Shown here: one piece after another, positions 40,878 to 42,147 of the stretch
Position numbering within the stretch: position 1 is the stretch's first letter
Layout of the letters: each line of letters starts with the position of its first letter
Assembly (NCBI RefSeq): GCF_026343335.1
Contig: NZ_JAPELX010000004.1
Coordinates: 1 to 42,147, forward strand
DNA: 42,147 nt
Direction: 5' to 3'
Source of the DNA: Streptomyces sp. NBC_00078
Lineage (GTDB): Bacteria > Actinomycetota > Actinomycetes > Streptomycetales > Streptomycetaceae
The notes under the pieces: model-generated
What the model was told of the DNA's origin: nothing
Databases searched by the model: none
The model's input: the letters and a program-made list of their open reading frames with translations, nothing else
Program-made: the position numbers and the translations under genes

Positions 40878-41906
40878 TCAGCACGGGGCGGCCACGGGGG
40901 CGGTGGTGCCCACGGGGGTGCCGAGCAGGCCGTCGAGGATCGCGACGACACCGGTGCTGCGGGCCAGAGCGGACAGGTCGGGAGCAGGACCGCCGCGAAG
41001 CGCCTCCGTGAGTTCGCGGTAGACGTCCTGGCGCAGCTCGCCCGCCGGGCGGGCGGCCGAGGCGAGTGGCCTGCCGTCGAGTTCGCCGACGGTGGCGCCG
41101 GCCCGCACCTCCACCCAGTCCCGGCGACCGAGCACGGTGAGCTGTTCGAAGCGGGCGGCGGCCCGGCAGGTCACGGTGACGGTGAGCCGGGCGCCCGAGC
41201 GGAACGTGACATGGCCGAGCAGTTCGGTGTCGATGCCCGCGACGGCTTCGGTCCTGGACAGCGCGGTCACCTCGACGGGTTCGCCGAGCAACTGGCAGGC
41301 CAGGTCGATGTAGTGGGCGCCGAGGTGGACGCTCACCCCGCCGACGGCCGCCTCCGGTTCGGCGCGCCAGCCCTCCCGGTAGTGGCTGTCGGAGCGGGGG
41401 CGGGAGATGAGCAGGTGGCCGATCCCGTCCGCGAACCGCTCCGGTGCCTTGACCCGCAGCTGCCCGGGCAGCGCGAAACGGTGCTGGAACATCACGGTGC
41501 TGAACAGCCCCGCGCCGGCGGCGGCGTCGAGGATCTCCCGTAGTTCCGCGGGCGACCGGGCCGGCAGCTTCTCCACCACCAGGTGCTTGCCCGCCGCGAT
41601 GGCCGCCGCGAGGACCGGTGGGCGGTGCCCCGGCGGCAGGCACACGGCCAGCGCCGCGACGGCCGGGTCGGCCAGCACCTCCGGCAGCGGGCGCACGGTC
41701 AGGCCCGCCTCGACAGCCCGTCGGGCGGCCTCCGGGTCGGTCTCCACCACGGCGGCCGGCCGTAGGGCGACCAGGACACCGATGGCGGCGGCGTGCTGTC
41801 GGCCGGCGTTGCCGAAGCCGACGACGGCGATCTGGGCGCGGCGCGGCTGTACGGGGGGCCGCGCGCCCTGGTGCGGCGCGTCCGGTCCACCGGGCCTCGT
41901 GCCCAT
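40878..41906 (-). CDS. Gfo/Idh/MocA-family NAD(P)-dependent oxidoreductase
   Basis: A 342-residue sugar or cyclitol dehydrogenase. A Rossmann motif IAVVGFGNAGRQHAAAI follows a ~25-residue leader. The family's EKP-like catalytic motif appears as KHLVVEKLPA. The C-terminal sheet domain has GVSVHLGAHYIDLACQLLGEPVEV, with the usual Gly/His/Asp cluster near the active site. It oxidises or reduces a sugar, inositol or related alcohol. The ATG lies 1 bp from the amidohydrolase stop (TGACATG), so the genes are coupled. It fits a cyclitol or rare-sugar route with the two TIM barrels. Confidence 0.85.
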   Translation of the reverse strand: MGTRPGGPDAPHQGARPPVQPRRAQIAVVGFGNAGRQHAAAIGVLVALRPAAVVETDPEAARRAVEAGLTVRPLPEVLADPAVAALAVCLPPGHRPPVLAAAIAAGKHLVVEKLPARSPAELREILDAAAGAGLFSTVMFQHRFALPGQLRVKAPERFADGIGHLLISRPRSDSHYREGWRAEPEAAVGGVSVHLGAHYIDLACQLLGEPVEVTALSRTEAVAGIDTELLGHVTFRSGARLTVTVTCRAAARFEQLTVLGRRDWVEVRAGATVGELDGRPLASAARPAGELRQDVYRELTEALRGGPAPDLSALARSTGVVAILDGLLGTPVGTTAPVAAPC

Positions 41907-41907
41907 G

Positions 41908-42147
41908 TCAGCGGCCGGCCGGGATCACGTCGGAGGGACACCATAGCCGCGCGGCGGTCCGGCCGAGGTAGTCCGCCGCGCCGTCGTCCGGGAACACCCG
42001 GGCCACATCGCGGGCGTAGTCGACGAGTTGGGCGTAGCCGCGGTCGTGGGTGTGGGGGAAGTCGGAGCCCCAGACCAGGTGATCCGTACCGAAGCAGCGG
42101 CCCAGCTCGGAGAGGAGGGCGCCGGGGACGCCGGCCTCGCGAAGGGC
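41908..42147 (-). CDS. Amidohydrolase-2 family protein, C-terminal part only
   Basis: The gene runs off the right edge; only the last 79 residues are seen. The segment GRCFGTDHLVWGSDFPHTHD is the typical last metal-site motif (W/F-G-S-D-x-P) of amidohydrolase family 2 / ACMSD-like enzymes, which hydrolyse lactones or amides or decarboxylate small acids. The following YLGRTAARLW is the usual family ending (x-NAxRLf). It is the most upstream visible gene of the cluster operon. Lactone hydrolysis after the Gfo/Idh/MocA oxidation is a plausible step. Confidence 0.75.
   Translation of the reverse strand, partial: ALREAGVPGALLSELGRCFGTDHLVWGSDFPHTHDRGYAQLVDYARDVARVFPDDGAADYLGRTAARLWCPSDVIPAGR

Larger units (their letters stand above)
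25685..42147 (-). other. Biosynthetic gene cluster (NRPS with sugar-tailoring genes), partial
   Basis: Fourteen minus-strand genes, most joined by 4-bp ATGA or GTGA overlaps, combine NRPS modules, a thioesterase, an exporter, and sugar- or cyclitol-type enzymes. The left edge is marked by the P450 remnant; the right edge lies beyond the window. No resistance gene or cluster regulator is visible here. The product is not recognised. A valine-like amino acid and an oxidised, deacetylated, possibly sulfated sugar-like unit are inferred. Confidence 0.7.

Noticed and set aside
1..42147. CRISPR arrays, tRNA or rRNA genes
   Set aside because: No regularly spaced repeats, cloverleaf-like segments or rRNA-like stretches were noticed on either strand.

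Overview
This looks like a piece of a Streptomyces (or close actinomycete) linear replicon. The DNA is GC-rich, genes start with ATG or GTG in tightly overlapping operons, rare TTA codons occur, and the window holds a tap-tpg pair. These two genes encode the telomere-associated and terminal proteins that cap linear Streptomyces chromosomes and plasmids, so the left part is probably subtelomeric chromosome arm or linear plasmid. All calls were read by eye from translated sequence; no database search was run.

Layout. (1) 1-8.8 kb is an accessory region. It holds a lone GT-B glycosyltransferase; a translationally coupled trio (zinc-finger protein, 160-residue unknown, UvrD-like helicase); a small XRE regulator facing a zinc-rich protein across two matched 18-bp operator-like palindromes; a frameshifted nuclease/helicase-associated-domain gene; and a small conserved hypothetical. 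(2) 8.8-11.9 kb is the telomere-capping operon: HTH protein, tap, tpg, preceded by a perfect 16-bp inverted repeat. (3) 11.9-19.8 kb is dominated by a Tn7/Tn5053/Mu-like transposition operon: a DDE transposase, two paralogous TnsC/TniB-type AAA+ ATPases, a protein with a degenerate ATPase-like N-terminus and an integrase-like C-terminus lacking catalytic residues, and an HTH protein. A divergent paralogue of the fourth gene lies on one side. A decayed second copy (ATPase pseudogene plus truncated paralogue) lies on the other. (4) 19.9-25.0 kb holds an HNH nuclease and a 1376-residue NACHT-type NTPase with a C-terminal PD-(D/E)xK nuclease domain, a candidate phage-defence locus.

(5) 25.4-42.1 kb is one side of a biosynthetic gene cluster, entirely on the minus strand and largely joined by ATGA/GTGA overlaps. 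In transcription order it reads: amidohydrolase (cut by the window edge), Gfo/Idh/MocA oxidoreductase, two TIM-barrel isomerase-like proteins, sulfotransferase, MFS exporter, a T-C NRPS protein, a T-C-A-T NRPS protein, a type II thioesterase with Cys at the nucleophile position, a degenerate-ABC/Ldh2 fusion, a polysaccharide deacetylase, a family 2 glycosyltransferase, a UDP-sugar dehydrogenase and a luciferase-like oxidoreductase. It ends against a broken cytochrome P450 fragment.

Taken together, the cluster probably makes a small peptide (the single A domain has a valine-like code) carrying an unusual sugar or cyclitol unit that is oxidised, deacetylated and possibly sulfated, then exported. 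I do not recognise the product. A TTA codon in the main NRPS gene suggests bldA-dependent, developmentally timed expression.
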